This document shows, one piece after another, positions 25,776 to 34,220 of a stretch of 64,000 nucleotides of DNA. Under the pieces are notes generated by a model. It worked only from the letters and a program-made list of their open reading frames with translations. It made no database searches and was not told the origin of the DNA. Position numbers and translations under genes: made by a program. Positions within the stretch are counted from its first letter, which is position 1. Each line of letters opens with the position of its first letter. Where the stretch lies: the NCBI GenBank assembly GCA_902777205.1, contig CACYSU010000010.1, positions 1 through 64,000 on the forward strand, read 5' to 3'. This DNA comes from an uncultured Rhodospirillales bacterium. Its GTDB lineage: Bacteria; Pseudomonadota; Alphaproteobacteria; CAAGCB01; CAG-977.

Positions 25776-26193
25776 AAGCAATATCGAAACCAAAGCGTTT
25801 GCGAACGACAGGCGGCCTTCGTCCCCGTCGATCGTCAGTTCCGATCTGTCCGTCACGGGCGATCTGGCCAGCGACGGCGAATTGCACATTGACGGCCGGA
25901 TCGAAGGCGACATCCGGTGCCGCGTTCTGATCGTCGGCGTCAACGCGCAGATCAACGGTTCCATTCAGGCCGATGTCGCCAAAGTGCACGGGTGCATCAA
26001 CGGGCATTTGTGCGCGCGCTCCGTTCTGTTGGCCTCTTCCGCCAAAGTGACGGGCGACATTACGCACGAACGGTTGGAAATCGAACCGGGCGCGTTTTTG
26101 GAAGGCCATTGCCGCCATATGAACGACCCGATCCCCGCCGAACAGGCGCCGGCCGATTTGATGCTGACCGATGCCAGAAAATCGGACAAGTGA
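25759..26193 (+). CDS. Bactofilin
   Basis: A 144-aa cytoskeletal protein. The central part (about 25-120) is the DUF583 beta-helix with regular hydrophobic turns (SVTGDLASDGELHIDGRIEGD, 20 residues at a time). Short disordered tails flank it. Bactofilins self-assemble into filaments on the inner membrane and steer local cell-wall growth. It overlaps the M23 peptidase gene at its start and the next small gene at its end. Confidence 0.93.
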   Translation: MFSKVKSNIETKAFANDRRPSSPSIVSSDLSVTGDLASDGELHIDGRIEGDIRCRVLIVGVNAQINGSIQADVAKVHGCINGHLCARSVLLASSAKVTGDITHERLEIEPGAFLEGHCRHMNDPIPAEQAPADLMLTDARKSDK

Positions 26194-26551
26194 GGCCGAA
26201 GCCGCCTTTCATTCCCGCCGCAAGGCTTTCGTCATTTTTGACGCGGGGATATTGACGGCCGCCGACGGATTCGCCGGATCGCATTTCGATTTGCTGGTGC
26301 AAACGGGAATGGACGGGGAACAGGCGCGCCGCGCGATCGAAACATGGCCGCGCGGATACGCGTTGAACGGCGACGTTTTCCTGTATCAGGGGGCGGATTT
26401 CGCCGCGCTGCCGGAACGGGGGCGGCGGCTGGCCGGACGGTTCGTTCCTTTTTTCAAAACGAACGGGTGGCTGTCCCCGACGGGAAAGGTTTACGACGGG
26501 ATGCGCCGCGGCGCGGCCGGATCGGTTTGGACGCCGTTGAAAGAATTTTAA
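26171..26551 (+). CDS. Hypothetical protein
   Basis: A 126-aa soluble protein without a signal peptide or membrane segment. It overlaps the end of the bactofilin gene by 23 bases, indicating translational coupling. The sequence has no motif that I recognise; it carries a conserved-looking RGYALNGDVFLYQGADF stretch near the middle. It could be an accessory factor for the bactofilin/M23 pair, judged only by location. Confidence 0.5.
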   Translation: MPENRTSEAEAAFHSRRKAFVIFDAGILTAADGFAGSHFDLLVQTGMDGEQARRAIETWPRGYALNGDVFLYQGADFAALPERGRRLAGRFVPFFKTNGWLSPTGKVYDGMRRGAAGSVWTPLKEF

Positions 26552-26559
26552 ATATCACT

Positions 26560-26589
26560 TTGACCTGACGGGGTGTTTTAAGGTATCCT
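26560..26589 (+). promoter_or_regulatory. Promoter of trcR-gapR
   Basis: -35 TTGACC (26560-26565), 18-bp spacer, -10 TATCCT (26584-26589), 40 bases before the trcR ATG. Confidence 0.6.
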
Positions 26590-26628
26590 GCCACACAAAA
26601 GTGATTCATTATATTACAGGGGAACACA

Positions 26629-27198
26629 ATGTCTTTACCACTTATGCCCAAAGCAACCGCCGTTTGGCTGGTTGAAAACACAGCTTTGACCTTTGAACAG
26701 ATCGCGCAGTTCTGCGGAATGCATTCGCTGGAGGTTCAGGCGATCGCGGACGGCGACGTCGGCGTCGGCATGATGGGGTTGAACCCGATCGCCAACGGGC
26801 AGTTGACGCAAGAGGAAATCGCCCGCTGCGAAGCCGACGAAAACGCCGAATTGCGCCGCAACGTCACCGATCTGCCGGCTTTGATGCCGCGTTCCAAAGG
26901 CGCGCGCTATACGCCGATGGCCAAACGTCAGGAAAAACCCGACGCGATCGCGTGGCTGCTGAAACACCAGCCGGACCTGACCGACGCGCAGATTCGCAAG
27001 CTGATCGGAACGACCAAAAATTCGATCGACGCGATTCGCAACCGGACGCATTGGAACATGGCGAACATCAAGGCGCGCAACCCCGTTTTGCTGGGACTTT
27101 GCACCGAAGCCGATCTGGACAAGGCCATCGCCGAAGCGCCGAAATCGCTGAAACGCGCGGACGCCGCTTTTGATGTCGAAGACGCCGACGAAGAATAA
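26629..27198 (+). CDS. trcR: Cell-cycle transcriptional regulator TrcR (DUF1013)
   Basis: A 189-aa protein of the DUF1013 family, which is restricted to Alphaproteobacteria. The N-terminal half has a helical DNA-binding-like part starting LPLMPKATAVWLVENTALTF, and the second half repeats the pattern with AIAWLLKHQPDLTDAQIRKL and the TTKNSIDAIRNRTHWN motif. Members are reported to bind DNA and influence cell-cycle transcription. It precedes gapR by 11 bases, so both nucleoid-linked genes are probably co-transcribed. Confidence 0.92.
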   Translation: MSLPLMPKATAVWLVENTALTFEQIAQFCGMHSLEVQAIADGDVGVGMMGLNPIANGQLTQEEIARCEADENAELRRNVTDLPALMPRSKGARYTPMAKRQEKPDAIAWLLKHQPDLTDAQIRKLIGTTKNSIDAIRNRTHWNMANIKARNPVLLGLCTEADLDKAIAEAPKSLKRADAAFDVEDADEE

Positions 27199-27209
27199 GG
27201 GGGAACACC

Positions 27210-27467
27210 ATGGCTGATGAAATTCAAGACGTGAACGGTGTCGATGCGGGACGGCTGCTGTCCTATATCGAACGGATCGAACATATCGAAGAGGAAAAGA
27301 AAGCGCTGCAAAACGACATCAAGGAAATTTTTGAAGAGGCCAAGTCCGCGAATTTTGATGTCAAGGCGATCAAACAGCTGCTGAAGATCCGCAAAATGGA
27401 CGATCAGGAACGTCAGGAAGAGGAATTCGTTCTGGACGTTTATAAAAAAGCGTTGGGATTGGATTGA
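27210..27467 (+). CDS. gapR: GapR nucleoid-associated protein (DUF2312)
   Basis: An 85-aa helical protein. The AGRLLSYIERIEHIEEEKK start and NFDVKAIKQLLKIRKMD middle are the DUF2312 signature. GapR of Caulobacter forms tetramers that clamp over-twisted DNA and support replication and gyrase action. A ribosome-binding site GGGG lies before the ATG and a terminator follows at 27484-27516. Confidence 0.95.
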   Translation: MADEIQDVNGVDAGRLLSYIERIEHIEEEKKALQNDIKEIFEEAKSANFDVKAIKQLLKIRKMDDQERQEEEFVLDVYKKALGLD

Positions 27468-27483
27468 TTTCCTGAAAACATTC

Positions 27484-27516
27484 AAAGGGCGTCCGGTATA
27501 ATCGGGCGCCCTTTTC
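27484..27516 (+). terminator. Rho-independent terminator after gapR
   Basis: AAAGGGCG ... CGCCCTTT followed by T residues, between gapR and the convergent autotransporter gene. Confidence 0.8.
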
Positions 27517-27559
27517 GTATGCTTTTTTCGCAAGCCTTTTCGTATGCGGCAAACGCGTT

Positions 27560-30500
27560 TCAGAAATTGACCTTGACGTTCAGCAATCCGCCGTGATCCA
27601 TAAAGTGCGCCTTGAACCGCCCTTCGTAGGACAGGGAAAATTCCACTTTGTTGCCCAAGCTCATCGACAATCCGGCGCCCGCTTCGATCCCGAACCGGTT
27701 CAGCGGCGATCCTTTGACGACATAGCTTGAATTGTCGGGCAAAAGAACCGTGCGTTCCTCGTCCCCGCGGGTGAAATCGTAAGTGCCCGACACTTTCAAT
27801 TCGGGCGTCAATCCCGTTGTCAGATTGTCGCGCAAGCGGTAATCGCGGCTGAATTTCAGTGTGCCGACGCCGGTCAGCGTGCCGGTCGTTTTCGCTTTCA
27901 TCCGCGCGCCCAACGCGTCCGTGAACGCGTTTTGCCGCACGTTGGTGTAGCGTAGCGCCGCTTCGGGCGACAGGATGCCGAAATCGTAACCGGCCGCCGC
28001 TTGGGCGCTGAGGGTGCGCGTCTTGTACTTGCTTTGCAATCCGGCGAATTTCGTTTTGTCGTCAAAGCCCGACCACCCCATGGCGGCGACGGCGTGGACG
28101 TAGGCTTTGCGCGGTTTGAATATGCCGTAAACAAATCCCGTGTCGGTCGAAACGTCCGTTTTGGAACGCGGCGAGTGAATGTCCGTTGACGTGTTCGCGT
28201 ACCCCGCGCCGATCTTGGCGGCGTCCGACAGGTTGCCCTCCGCCCCGACGGCGAAACCGGCCGAACGGGAACGGAAACCCTCCGCCGCGGACAGCTTGGC
28301 GTAATCGGCCATGCCCTGCGCCCAGACGCTGATTTGTCCCGACGTGTAATCGCCGCCCGAACGGCCGCGGTAACGGTTGCGCGATCCGCCGAAATAGTGG
28401 GAGTCCCTGAAATACCGGTTGTATCCGTTGAAACCGTCGAACCGCGATGTCGCGACGTTTAAAACGGCGTGCGCCGTGCTTTGCGCCGTCCGCAGCGCCG
28501 AACCGCTTTCGTCGGGGGCGGTTTCGCGCAAAATCTGGCGGGTGACCATATGGTTTTCCGGATGTTCGTCCAACAGGTCGTTGATGCTTTCAATCGTGTT
28601 CGCGTACGCCGGATTCATCGCGTCGAGGATGTCGGAATCCGTGTCCAGCACTTTCGCCGCCTCTTTTTGCGTGTCGGTGACGGACAGGCCGGCCTTTTCC
28701 AGATCAGTGATCGTGGCTTCGGACGCGGAGGCCAGAACCTGAATATACAGATCGCCGCCCGTCCATCCGGTCAGGTACGGGATGCTCTCAGCCAGAGCCG
28801 GCGTGAAAGGCGTGCCGGAAATGGCAAAGCGCGAGGTGGAGTACTTGTCCAGCGTAAAGCCGCCCGTTTGTGACGTGATGTGGTACAAACCGGCCGCATC
28901 GCGCGGCGCCTGCGACATATTCAGGCGCAGGGTGACGCCGTCGCCCGCGGCACTGATCAGCGTTTGCGTTTTTATCGCGTCGGTCAGTTTCGCCGAGATC
29001 GTGCCGCCGGTGATCTTTTCCGCCGTGACCGGGGTTTTGGCGATGTTCAATACCTTGCCGCCGTCAATCGTAACGTTTTTGACCGCCGCGCCGGTGGAAA
29101 AAGGGATGTCCGCCCATGAAAAATTGTCGGAAAAGCGCAGGTTGACCGTTCCGGACACCGCTCCGGCGATTCGCGCCGCGCTGTTTTCAAACGAAATCAG
29201 CGCGTTGTCCGACGCAATATTGCCGGCGACCGTGCCCGACAGGGACAGCGTGCCGCCCTTCATTTGCAATTCGCCTTTGCCCGTTCCGGACGTGACGTTT
29301 AAAACGCCCGCGACGTTCAATGTGGAATCCGTCATGACGATCCGGTCGCCGCGCGTGTAAAATTCGTTGACGCCGTTGACCGTCACGCCGGAATCGGTGA
29401 AGATCAGCGCGCCCGACGCATAACCCGCGTTGACCAAAGCGGCCGTGCCGTTCAGCGTGATCGTCGAACGGACGAATTCGACGTCGCCGGTTTGGGCGTT
29501 CAGCGCGGCGTTGTATTTTTGATATATTTCCGTCAGCTTTTGTTTCAGGTCGTCCCACCCGATCAGTTCCGCGATCGACTTGCCGCCGTTCCATTGCTGA
29601 ACGATCGCGGATTTCCAATCCGTTCCGGCGACGGCGCCGCCCGCCATGGTCAGCGCGTCGTTGACGCTGTTCGACAGGTCGCCGTAGTTTTTGGTCGAAC
29701 CGTCAATCGTTTTCAATTCCGTCAGGATGATATCGACGGACGCCGCGATGTCCGCGTTCGTTATTTTGTCGCGGCGTTCGGCAAACGCTTTGTCATGGTC
29801 GGCGTAATGGGAATCCATATCCTTGAACGCCGTGTCGCGCATATCGTTGTCTTTGACCGAACCATAGGTGTCCGACGACAGGCTTTCGGTGTAAAAACCC
29901 GATCCGGCGCGGGCGTTGTCGTTCAATGTTAAAACGGCGTCCGCGAATCCGGTCGATTTGTTCGCGTTTGCCGCCATGCCGTTTCGCCCGCCGATTTCGT
30001 ACAGGGTTTTGTTGCCGTAGGCATAGCTGTTGTAAATGTGTGAAAACGTTCCGACCAACGTGTCCGCCCCCGCGATCACCGCGCCGGTCAGCGCGTTCGT
30101 ATATAGGTTCGTTTTGGCCAGATCCAAGGGGCGCGACGTTTTCACCGATTGCGCGCGCAGATTGTGAAAATTGTTGCCGGCGGTCAGGGTCAGGGCGGTG
30201 GTGTCGGAACCCGCCGTCAGCGTCCATTCCTTGACATCCAGCTTTTCCCACCATTCGACGGATTCAAAGGACGCCTGATCGGAAAGGATGACATTGCCGT
30301 TTTGCGTCCATGTCAGCCTGCCGGAAAAAGTGCCGGATGAAACCGTCATGTCGCCGGCGTCCGAATTGACCAGCCGGACGTCGTCAAACGTCCCGCCCGA
30401 CAGTTTCGACGCGGAAATGATCGCGTTTTCAAACGCGCCGCCGGTTATTTCCTTTGCGGTGACGCTGATCAATCCGCCCGTCGCGTCGTATCCCGATGTT

Positions 30501-30889
30501 CCAAGCGTGTATTTTCTTTCGCTGCCGGAAAAGGAACCGCCCGATATGATGCCCGATCCGACGGAAACGGCGGCCGTTCCGGCGTCGTCTTCGTTATGGT
30601 AAAAGCTGCCGTCTTTAATCTCTCCGTCGGCGAAATCCAGCCGGCTGCGGTCGAATTCGCCGGCGCTGACAATTCCCGTTCCCGTCGCCGTGATCGACAC
30701 GTTGCCGTATGTTCCGCCGGAAACGGTGACGTTGTCGCCGGTCAGGGCGACATCCTTGTAATCGCCGTTCAATTTCAGATCGGCGGCAACGGCGGACGCC
30801 GGCAAAAAAACAGTGCCGAGCAGCGCGCTTTTCAACAAAACGGCGCGACATGGCCGCGCCTGTTTTTTCCATAACGTTCGGAAAGTCAT
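27560..30889 (-). CDS. Autotransporter with beta-barrel domain
   Basis: A 1109-aa type V secretion protein. A long signal peptide ends near SAVAA at residue 36. The passenger (about 37-830) is built of Gly-, Ser- and Thr-rich strands with recurring GG-x-F turns, typical of a beta-helix. The last 270 residues form the outer-membrane barrel, with SGQISVWAQGMADYAKL at the start, amphipathic strands, and a terminal Phe (LLNVKVNF) as needed for Bam recognition. The passenger has no catalytic motif that I can see, so an adhesin or surface role is likely. It lies 16 bases downstream of a lipoprotein-like gene. Confidence 0.9.
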   Translation of the reverse strand: MTFRTLWKKQARPCRAVLLKSALLGTVFLPASAVAADLKLNGDYKDVALTGDNVTVSGGTYGNVSITATGTGIVSAGEFDRSRLDFADGEIKDGSFYHNEDDAGTAAVSVGSGIISGGSFSGSERKYTLGTSGYDATGGLISVTAKEITGGAFENAIISASKLSGGTFDDVRLVNSDAGDMTVSSGTFSGRLTWTQNGNVILSDQASFESVEWWEKLDVKEWTLTAGSDTTALTLTAGNNFHNLRAQSVKTSRPLDLAKTNLYTNALTGAVIAGADTLVGTFSHIYNSYAYGNKTLYEIGGRNGMAANANKSTGFADAVLTLNDNARAGSGFYTESLSSDTYGSVKDNDMRDTAFKDMDSHYADHDKAFAERRDKITNADIAASVDIILTELKTIDGSTKNYGDLSNSVNDALTMAGGAVAGTDWKSAIVQQWNGGKSIAELIGWDDLKQKLTEIYQKYNAALNAQTGDVEFVRSTITLNGTAALVNAGYASGALIFTDSGVTVNGVNEFYTRGDRIVMTDSTLNVAGVLNVTSGTGKGELQMKGGTLSLSGTVAGNIASDNALISFENSAARIAGAVSGTVNLRFSDNFSWADIPFSTGAAVKNVTIDGGKVLNIAKTPVTAEKITGGTISAKLTDAIKTQTLISAAGDGVTLRLNMSQAPRDAAGLYHITSQTGGFTLDKYSTSRFAISGTPFTPALAESIPYLTGWTGGDLYIQVLASASEATITDLEKAGLSVTDTQKEAAKVLDTDSDILDAMNPAYANTIESINDLLDEHPENHMVTRQILRETAPDESGSALRTAQSTAHAVLNVATSRFDGFNGYNRYFRDSHYFGGSRNRYRGRSGGDYTSGQISVWAQGMADYAKLSAAEGFRSRSAGFAVGAEGNLSDAAKIGAGYANTSTDIHSPRSKTDVSTDTGFVYGIFKPRKAYVHAVAAMGWSGFDDKTKFAGLQSKYKTRTLSAQAAAGYDFGILSPEAALRYTNVRQNAFTDALGARMKAKTTGTLTGVGTLKFSRDYRLRDNLTTGLTPELKVSGTYDFTRGDEERTVLLPDNSSYVVKGSPLNRFGIEAGAGLSMSLGNKVEFSLSYEGRFKAHFMDHGGLLNVKVNF

Positions 30890-30905
30890 TTCTCTTTACA
30901 GTTGT

Positions 30906-31469
30906 TTATCGTCCGCCCGCCCGATCTTTGCACGCCATGGCCGCGGCGTATTCCTTGTCCATCTGTTTATGGACTTTGGCGATGTCGTCGCGCAAATCGT
31001 CGCGGAAATCCTTGTTGATCCGGTTCATTTTAATGGAACCGATTTCGATGCCGCGGGGCAGGGCTTCGTTCCGGCGCATCTGCGCGTGGTCGGACAGGAC
31101 GTAATCCTGCGGCGTCCATTGCGCCGTGTCGGCGGGCAGGTTTGTTTTCATTTCGCGCACGCCCGCGGAAATCGCCGATGTCATATCCATGCCGGCGTCC
31201 CAATGCAGGGAATCGATTTTGTTCAGCAGCGCTTCGTCATACGATTGTTTGATGTCGCGCTGTTCCGTTTGGGGGACCTTGTCCTTGATCGCGTCGATTT
31301 CCGAATACGATTTTCCGCCGCAGGACGCCATCAAAACCATGGCGGCGGCGGCCGTCGTCACCGCGGCCAGCTGTTTGCCGTATTTGGACACTTTCACGCC
31401 GTGTTCGTGCGGCGTTTTACCCGACGGGCAGACTTTGAACCTCTTTTTAAAAAACGATTCAACGGACAT
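30906..31469 (-). CDS. Lipoprotein-like protein upstream of the autotransporter
   Basis: A 187-aa protein. The start is set by AGGAGGGG upstream of the ATG at 31469. An unusually long N-terminal basic region (about 33 residues) is followed by a hydrophobic helix ending in LMASC, which looks like a lipobox with Cys near residue 50. The rest is soluble and helical. The long head makes normal lipoprotein export uncertain, so it could instead be a membrane-anchored protein. It has its own promoter and is followed 16 bases later by the autotransporter gene. Confidence 0.55.
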   Translation of the reverse strand: MSVESFFKKRFKVCPSGKTPHEHGVKVSKYGKQLAAVTTAAAAMVLMASCGGKSYSEIDAIKDKVPQTEQRDIKQSYDEALLNKIDSLHWDAGMDMTSAISAGVREMKTNLPADTAQWTPQDYVLSDHAQMRRNEALPRGIEIGSIKMNRINKDFRDDLRDDIAKVHKQMDKEYAAAMACKDRAGGR

Positions 31470-31501
31470 GGTACCCCTCCTGATCGTGAATTTTTATAGA
31501 A

Positions 31502-31530
31502 ATTATTGGACAAAAACACTAAAAAGTCAA
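31502..31530 (-). promoter_or_regulatory. Promoter of the lipoprotein-autotransporter operon
   Basis: Minus strand: -35 TTGACT (31525-31530), 17-bp spacer, -10 AATAAT (31502-31507), about 35 bases before the ATG at 31469. Confidence 0.7.
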
Positions 31531-31680
31531 GCTTTTTTATCGCGGATGCGCAAGCGCCGCAACGCAAAATTTTATCAGGAACAGGGACAAATGGCCATAT
31601 AGACAAAGGTTTAAATCCGGAATAAAATGATAAACAGATTGATCGAGTTAATCAATCACAGGTTGCAACAGGAGAGGCGA

Positions 31681-31920
31681 ATGACAGCAGGCGAAGCGCC
31701 GCAGGACGAACCGTACGGGCGGGATGATTTGAATTTGACACCCAGACAGGCGGAGGTGTTGAAATATTTGGCGCAGGGATGCCGGAACAAGGAAATCGCC
31801 GAACGGATGAATTTGTCGCCGTCCACGGTGAAAATGCATTTGTCCGGATTGATGACGCGTTTGAACGTCAAAACGCGGACGGCCGCCGTTGTCGAAGCTC
31901 ACCGCCGCCATTTGATTTGA
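31681..31920 (+). CDS. Small stand-alone LuxR-type HTH regulator
   Basis: A 79-aa protein if translation begins at the ATG at 31681. That start has AGGAG at 31670-31674 with 6-base spacing, whereas the in-frame ATG at 31627 has a poor site. Nearly all of the protein is a GerE/LuxR helix-turn-helix (LTPRQAEVLKYLAQGCRNKE, then STVKMHLSGLMTRLNVKTR). No receiver or ligand-binding domain is present. A 10-bp word, TCCGGAATAA, occurs just upstream (31616-31625) and again at 32045-32054 within a 12-bp palindrome. Confidence 0.85.
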   Translation: MTAGEAPQDEPYGRDDLNLTPRQAEVLKYLAQGCRNKEIAERMNLSPSTVKMHLSGLMTRLNVKTRTAAVVEAHRRHLI

Positions 31921-32115
31921 TCCGGACGACGCCTCGACTCCGTTCCGTTGTTTCCGGACGGACGGGGAATTTCCGAACTTCGCTGCGGCCGCGCGGTGTG
32001 CCGCGTCAATGCGGGCGTTAACGTCGTCGCCCGATTCGCAATATTCCGGAATAAGATTGGCTAAGCCGAATCGTCTTTACGGATGTTCTTCCGCAAACGA
32101 ATCGGCAGTATATTT
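31921..32115. other. Non-coding gap with palindrome
   Basis: About 195 bases between the LuxR-type gene and tsaC, both ending here. The only notable item is the perfect 12-bp palindrome TATTCCGGAATA at 32042-32053. Confidence 0.4.
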
Positions 32116-33060
32116 TTAATGCGGGTAGGCGGCGCGTTTCAGGCGGTCGTTGATCGCCAGCCCCAGACCGTATGTCGGCACCGGCATGACGGCGATGCCC
32201 GTGTATTTCGGGTCGTCCAGCCGGCGCATATAGGCGAACAGGTGCGCCGCGGCCTCTTTCACGTCGCCCGACGGGCTGAGGTTCAATGTCGCGTTTTCCG
32301 CCGGTCCGAATGCCAGAAAGGCCTCGCCCTCTGCCGGTTTGATCGCGTTCAGCCGGACGGGCAGGCGCGGCGCGTAATGCGACAGCAGCTGTCCGGGGGA
32401 GCGCGGGGCTTTCGGATCGGATTCGGGACGGCGCAAAGGTTTGCCGATCACCGATTCGATTTCCTCGACGCCGACGCCGCCCGCGCGCAGCAATGCCGGC
32501 GTATCGTCGCCCGACACGTCCAAAATGGTGGATTCCACGCCGACCGCGCACGCGCCGCCGTCCAAAATCAGCGGGATTTTATCGCCCAGCCCTTGCGCGA
32601 CGTGTTCCGCCGTTGTCGGGCTGACCGTTCCGGAAATGTTGGCGCTGGGCGCGGCGACAGGGCGTCCGAACGCCGCCAGCATTTTTTGCGCGTCGGGATG
32701 GACGGGAAACCGCACGCCCATCGTGTCCAGCCCCGCGCTGACCAAATGGGAAATCGGGCTGTCGGGCGTTTTTTTCATCACCATGGTCAGCGGCCCCGGC
32801 CAGAACTTTTCCGCCAGTTTTTTGGCGGCGGGCGACATCACGGCGAACCGTTCCACCCATGAAATGTCGGCAATATGAGCGATCAGGGGATTGAACTGCG
32901 GCCGTCCCTTTGTTTCAAAAATCGACGCGACGGCCAAATCGTTGGCAGCGTCCGCGCCCAACCCGTACACGGTTTCCGTCGGAAAAGCGACCAGCCGCCC
33001 TTCGTTCAACAACTTCGCCGCCAAAGCGATGCTTTGCGGCGTCACCTTTTCAACCGTCAT
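32116..33060 (-). CDS. tsaC: Threonylcarbamoyl-AMP synthase (Sua5 type)
   Basis: A 314-aa protein. The YrdC domain (1 to about 200) has LNEGRLVAFPTETVYGLGAD, KGRPQFNPL and the phosphate-binding SANISGTVSPT. The C-terminal part (about 225-314) is the Sua5 domain, linked by SPGQLLSHYAPRLPV. The enzyme makes threonylcarbamoyl-AMP from threonine, bicarbonate and ATP, used for the t6A base of tRNAs reading ANN codons. The corA gene lies 3 bases upstream on the same strand. Confidence 0.95.
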   Translation of the reverse strand: MTVEKVTPQSIALAAKLLNEGRLVAFPTETVYGLGADAANDLAVASIFETKGRPQFNPLIAHIADISWVERFAVMSPAAKKLAEKFWPGPLTMVMKKTPDSPISHLVSAGLDTMGVRFPVHPDAQKMLAAFGRPVAAPSANISGTVSPTTAEHVAQGLGDKIPLILDGGACAVGVESTILDVSGDDTPALLRAGGVGVEEIESVIGKPLRRPESDPKAPRSPGQLLSHYAPRLPVRLNAIKPAEGEAFLAFGPAENATLNLSPSGDVKEAAAHLFAYMRRLDDPKYTGIAVMPVPTYGLGLAINDRLKRAAYPH

Positions 33061-33063
33061 AGT

Positions 33064-34056
33064 TCAATACCACTTCATTCTTTTCAACAAAAAAGCCAGA
33101 AACAGCCCCAAAAACAGCAAAGCCCCCGTCGCGATCAGAAATCCGTTTTCCCCCGTCGCCAGCGGAATGCCGCCGACGTTCATGCCGAACAGCCCCGTGA
33201 TAAAGGTCAGTGGCACGAAAATCGCCGCCAAAACGGACAGCATATACATATTTTCCTGCGTCTGTTCGCGCACGCGGTTGGACAGTTCGTCCATATTGAT
33301 CATCGCGCGTTCGCGCAGGGAATCGATGTCTTCGATGATCCGCAGCATCCGGTTGGCGTTTTCGCGCAGCTGGTAACGGTTGTCCGCGCTCAGCCACGGC
33401 ATGATCTGGCGCGGCAGAACGTCCATCGCGTCGCGCTGGGGGTACAGATAGCGCCGCATTTCGGTCAGGTTGCGTCGGGCTTCGGACAGTTTCGGCATGA
33501 ATTCGCCCTCTTCGTCCTCCACCTCGTCGATGATTTTGTCTTCGACATCGTCGATGACGACTTCGACGCCGGAAACGACCTCGACGATCTTGTCCAAAGT
33601 GAACGTGCAGATTTCGTCCAGCAGCTCGCCGACGGTTTTCGACCCGACGCCCGTGTTGAATTCGCGTTCCATCGCGGTCAGAAAATTCATCGGCGTTTCG
33701 CGCAAAGTGATGATCCGGTCGGTTTCGCACCAAATGCGCAGGGGGATCATGTCGTCGGGTTCTTCGCCGGGGTTCAGGTTGATCGCGCGCAAAAACAGCA
33801 TCAGCTTGTCCCCGAACGCCAGACAGCGGGGGCGGTCTTCCTCCTCTTCGGTCAGGCTTTCCAACGCCATCGGATTGATGTTGCCGCGGTTTTCCAGAAA
33901 ATCGCGCGTTTCGGGACGCTCCATATCCAGATGCAGCCACAAAATCCCCTGTTCCGGCGTCCAGTTTTCGGTTTCCTCGACGCTCAGGTGGCGCGCGCCG
34001 CCCTTGCCGTCCAGCAGCAGTGAAAACAGCATCCAATCGTTGTTTTGTTCAGACAT
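33064..34056 (-). CDS. CorA/ZntB family divalent cation transporter
   Basis: A 330-aa protein from the ATG at 34056, which has AAGGGAG upstream; a longer start at 34137 is less likely. A large cytoplasmic funnel domain is followed by two C-terminal membrane helices. The GMN filter motif is in ITGLFGMNVGGIP. Family members carry Mg2+, Co2+ or Zn2+ across the inner membrane. The sequence resembles the ZntB branch in its N-terminal part (GILWLHLDMERPETRDFL), but the ion cannot be decided. Confidence 0.92.
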   Translation of the reverse strand: MSEQNNDWMLFSLLLDGKGGARHLSVEETENWTPEQGILWLHLDMERPETRDFLENRGNINPMALESLTEEEEDRPRCLAFGDKLMLFLRAINLNPGEEPDDMIPLRIWCETDRIITLRETPMNFLTAMEREFNTGVGSKTVGELLDEICTFTLDKIVEVVSGVEVVIDDVEDKIIDEVEDEEGEFMPKLSEARRNLTEMRRYLYPQRDAMDVLPRQIMPWLSADNRYQLRENANRMLRIIEDIDSLRERAMINMDELSNRVREQTQENMYMLSVLAAIFVPLTFITGLFGMNVGGIPLATGENGFLIATGALLFLGLFLAFLLKRMKWY

Positions 34057-34156
34057 ATCCGCATACTCCCTTTCCAACGGGTTCTTTGTACCAAAGTCCG
34101 GCCGGAAATGCACCTGATTTAATCCGTCCGGCGACAAAATATTATGCCGCTTCCTC

Positions 34157-34184
34157 TTGCTTTCCCCGTCCGCCGGTGTATGAT
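34157..34184 (+). promoter_or_regulatory. Promoter of pepA
   Basis: -35 TTGCTT (34157-34162), 16-bp spacer, -10 TATGAT (34179-34184), 37 bases before the pepA ATG. Confidence 0.55.
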
Positions 34185-34220
34185 GAACCCGATATGTTTT
34201 TTTGAAAAACGGGGATTTTT

